Assembly: GCA_003731675.1 (NCBI GenBank) | Contig: RCNQ01000005.1 | Span: 1-27,436, forward strand | Reading direction: 5' to 3' | DNA: 27,436 nucleotides | Origin: Bacteroidetes/Chlorobi group bacterium ChocPot_Mid | Lineage (GTDB): Bacteria; Bacteroidota; Ignavibacteria; Kapaibacteriales; UBA2268 | Part shown: positions 26,196 through 27,436 of the stretch, in pieces | Layout: each line of letters starts with the position of its first letter | Position numbering within the stretch: position 1 is the stretch's first letter | Program-made: the position numbers and the translations under genes | Notes under the pieces: model-generated | Told to the model about the DNA's origin: nothing | What the model saw: the letters and a program-made list of their open reading frames with translations, nothing else | The model's database searches: none

Positions 26196-26203
26196 TAATT
26201 TTG
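26196..26203 (+). promoter_or_regulatory. Candidate -7 box TAATTTTG upstream of the ureohydrolase gene
   Basis: TAATTTTG matches TAnnTTTG exactly. It lies in the 121-bp divergent region between secA and the ureohydrolase gene, 75 bp before the ATG at 26279. No TTG element is visible about 20 bp upstream, so support is limited. Confidence 0.35.
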
Positions 26204-26278
26204 TATAGACGTCAATTATCAATATGTATTTATTATAAAAATAATTTATTCAACTCATAAAAATTTAAAGAATATGAT

Positions 26279-27181
26279 ATGATTAAAACACTTGAAATAA
26301 ATAATAATTTTCTTGCAATAGAAAAGAAATTCTCAAATATCAAAGATTCACAAATTGCTATACTTCCTATACCTTACGAATCAACTACGAGTTATGGAAA
26401 AGGAACAAAAAATGGTCCAAAAGCAATATTGGATGCCAGTGCTTATGTCGAATTTTATGATGATGAATTTGACAGGGAGCTTTGTTTTGATAAAGGCATA
26501 GCTACTATTCAGCCAATTGATTTTAAAAATAAAAAAGGAAAAGTAGCATTAGAAATAATTAAAAATTATGTTAAAGGACTTATTCAAATGAATAAATTTG
26601 TAGTCACTTTAGGTGGTGAGCATACTATATCAACTGCACCTATTCACGCACATTATTTAAATTATCCGAATATGTCAATTTTGCATTTCGATGCACATTC
26701 TGATTTGCGTGAAAGCTACGAAGGAACAAAATACTCTCATGCATGTTTTATGTCAAGAGTATTGGAGTTCTTCCCTGCTAACAAAATAACCCAAGTAGGT
26801 ATAAGAGCACAATGCATCGAAGAGTCAAAAGTAATTAAGGATAAGAAAATAAATACCTTTTACTCTTCATCAATAAAAAAAGGTTTACACGGGAAAAACT
26901 GGCAGAAAAAAGTTGTTGATACTCTTGACAAACAGGTCTATGTTACTTTTGATGTTGACTATTTTGACCCTTCAATTATGCCTTCGACAGGAACTCCTGA
27001 GCCTGATGGCTTCCTTTATTCTGAAACATTAGACATTTTCCGGGAATTAATAAAAGCAAAAAAACAGATTATTGGGTTCGATGTTGTTGAACTTGCCCCC
27101 GTCAAAGGTATTCATCATCCTGATATAACTACAGCAAGACTTATTTATAAAATACTTAATTTTGCATTTTACAACAAATAA
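26279..27181 (+). CDS. speB: Agmatinase-type ureohydrolase (arginase family)
   Basis: This 300-aa protein belongs to the binuclear manganese ureohydrolase family. All six metal ligands are present: His115 (GGEHTIS), Asp138, His140 and Asp142 (FDAHSD), and Asp225 and Asp227 (FDVDYFDP). These correspond to His126, Asp149, His151, Asp153, Asp230 and Asp232 of E. coli SpeB. The segment PSTGTPEPDGF and the length favour agmatinase, which hydrolyses agmatine to putrescine and urea, over arginase or formimidoylglutamase. Specificity is inferred only, and no arginine decarboxylase is in the window. dapD follows 12 nt downstream, probably in the same operon. Confidence 0.85.
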   Translation: MIKTLEINNNFLAIEKKFSNIKDSQIAILPIPYESTTSYGKGTKNGPKAILDASAYVEFYDDEFDRELCFDKGIATIQPIDFKNKKGKVALEIIKNYVKGLIQMNKFVVTLGGEHTISTAPIHAHYLNYPNMSILHFDAHSDLRESYEGTKYSHACFMSRVLEFFPANKITQVGIRAQCIEESKVIKDKKINTFYSSSIKKGLHGKNWQKKVVDTLDKQVYVTFDVDYFDPSIMPSTGTPEPDGFLYSETLDIFRELIKAKKQIIGFDVVELAPVKGIHHPDITTARLIYKILNFAFYNK

Positions 27182-27193
27182 TAAATCATTACT

Positions 27194-27436
27194 ATGGAAG
27201 AATTAAAAAACCGAATAACAGAAATTTATAATAACAATGAAACTCTTACCAATAGTGAGTTTCTAAAAATCTCAAATCAATTAATTGACGGTCTGAATTT
27301 AGGATTAATCCGTTCAGCTGAAAAAGATAATTCGGGAAATTGGAAAGTAAATATCTGGGTTAAACAAGGAATATTACTTTTATTTAAATACGGAAGGCTT
27401 AGCGAAATGTCTGTAAATGATACTTTTCGTTATTTC
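27194..27436 (+). CDS. dapD: Tetrahydrodipicolinate N-succinyltransferase DapD, N-terminal part (cut by window edge)
   Basis: The ATG at 27194 opens a frame that runs to the window end (81 residues) without a stop. It begins MEELKNRITEIYNNNE and continues with LDxGLIRSAEK-like sequence (IDGLNLGLIRSAEKDNSGNW) and KVNIWVKQGILLLFKYGR. It ends at FRYF. This matches the N-terminal domain of DapD (E. coli: ALRVAEK, then QWLKKAVLLSFR and SRYFDK). DapD succinylates tetrahydrodipicolinate in the meso-diaminopimelate and lysine pathway in the cytoplasm. The left-handed beta-helix catalytic domain lies beyond the window. It starts 12 nt after the ureohydrolase stop codon. Confidence 0.88.
   Translation, partial: MEELKNRITEIYNNNETLTNSEFLKISNQLIDGLNLGLIRSAEKDNSGNWKVNIWVKQGILLLFKYGRLSEMSVNDTFRYF

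Overview
The window is AT-rich, densely coded bacterial chromosome that appears to come from the Bacteroidota/Chlorobiota (FCB) side of the tree. Supporting signs are a large secreted protein ending in a Por/type IX secretion (T9SS) sorting domain, Cys-paired SGPG-type repeats and OmpA-family outer-membrane proteins. Weak Shine-Dalgarno signals and promoter-like TAnnTTTG boxes (the Bacteroidota -7 element) point the same way. The generally low GC together with secreted BNR/PKD proteins and TPR-CHAT proteins suggests an Ignavibacteria- or Kapabacteria-like lineage, but that finer placement is inference. I saw no tRNA, rRNA, insertion sequence, CRISPR array or prophage.

Bases 1-10997 (minus strand) form a five-gene run read leftward. 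It contains a 1470-aa T9SS-exported protein with two predicted BNR/Ycf48-like propellers, an 832-aa OmpA-family protein with a cysteine-rich linker and a possible SPOR-like tail, a 263-aa exported protein of unknown function, an 883-aa exported TPR-CHAT (caspase-like) peptidase, and the 5' part of miaA (cut by the window edge). Apart from miaA, all are predicted to act in the envelope or outside the cell, and I regard this as the most interesting block.

Bases 11359-17709 (plus strand) form a tripartite RND efflux operon: TetR regulator, TolC-like outer-membrane factor, lipoprotein membrane-fusion protein and RND permease. It ends in a strong hairpin at 17724-17765 that also serves the converging gene. 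The permease lacks the acidic pair and the lysine of the AcrB proton relay.

Bases 17774-21758 hold a second OmpA-family protein (minus strand), paralogous in architecture to the 832-aa one, then a small outer-membrane beta-barrel and a single M16 zinc peptidase (plus strand). Bases 21799-26157 (minus strand) hold secA followed 12 nt later by queA. Bases 26279-27436 (plus strand) hold an agmatinase-type ureohydrolase followed 12 nt later by the start of dapD (cut by the window edge).

The housekeeping genes (miaA, secA, queA, speB-like, dapD) are ordinary. The envelope genes between them are the accessory part. The only gene-free stretch over 300 bases is 10998-11358, the divergent promoter region between the T9SS protein and the TetR-led operon.
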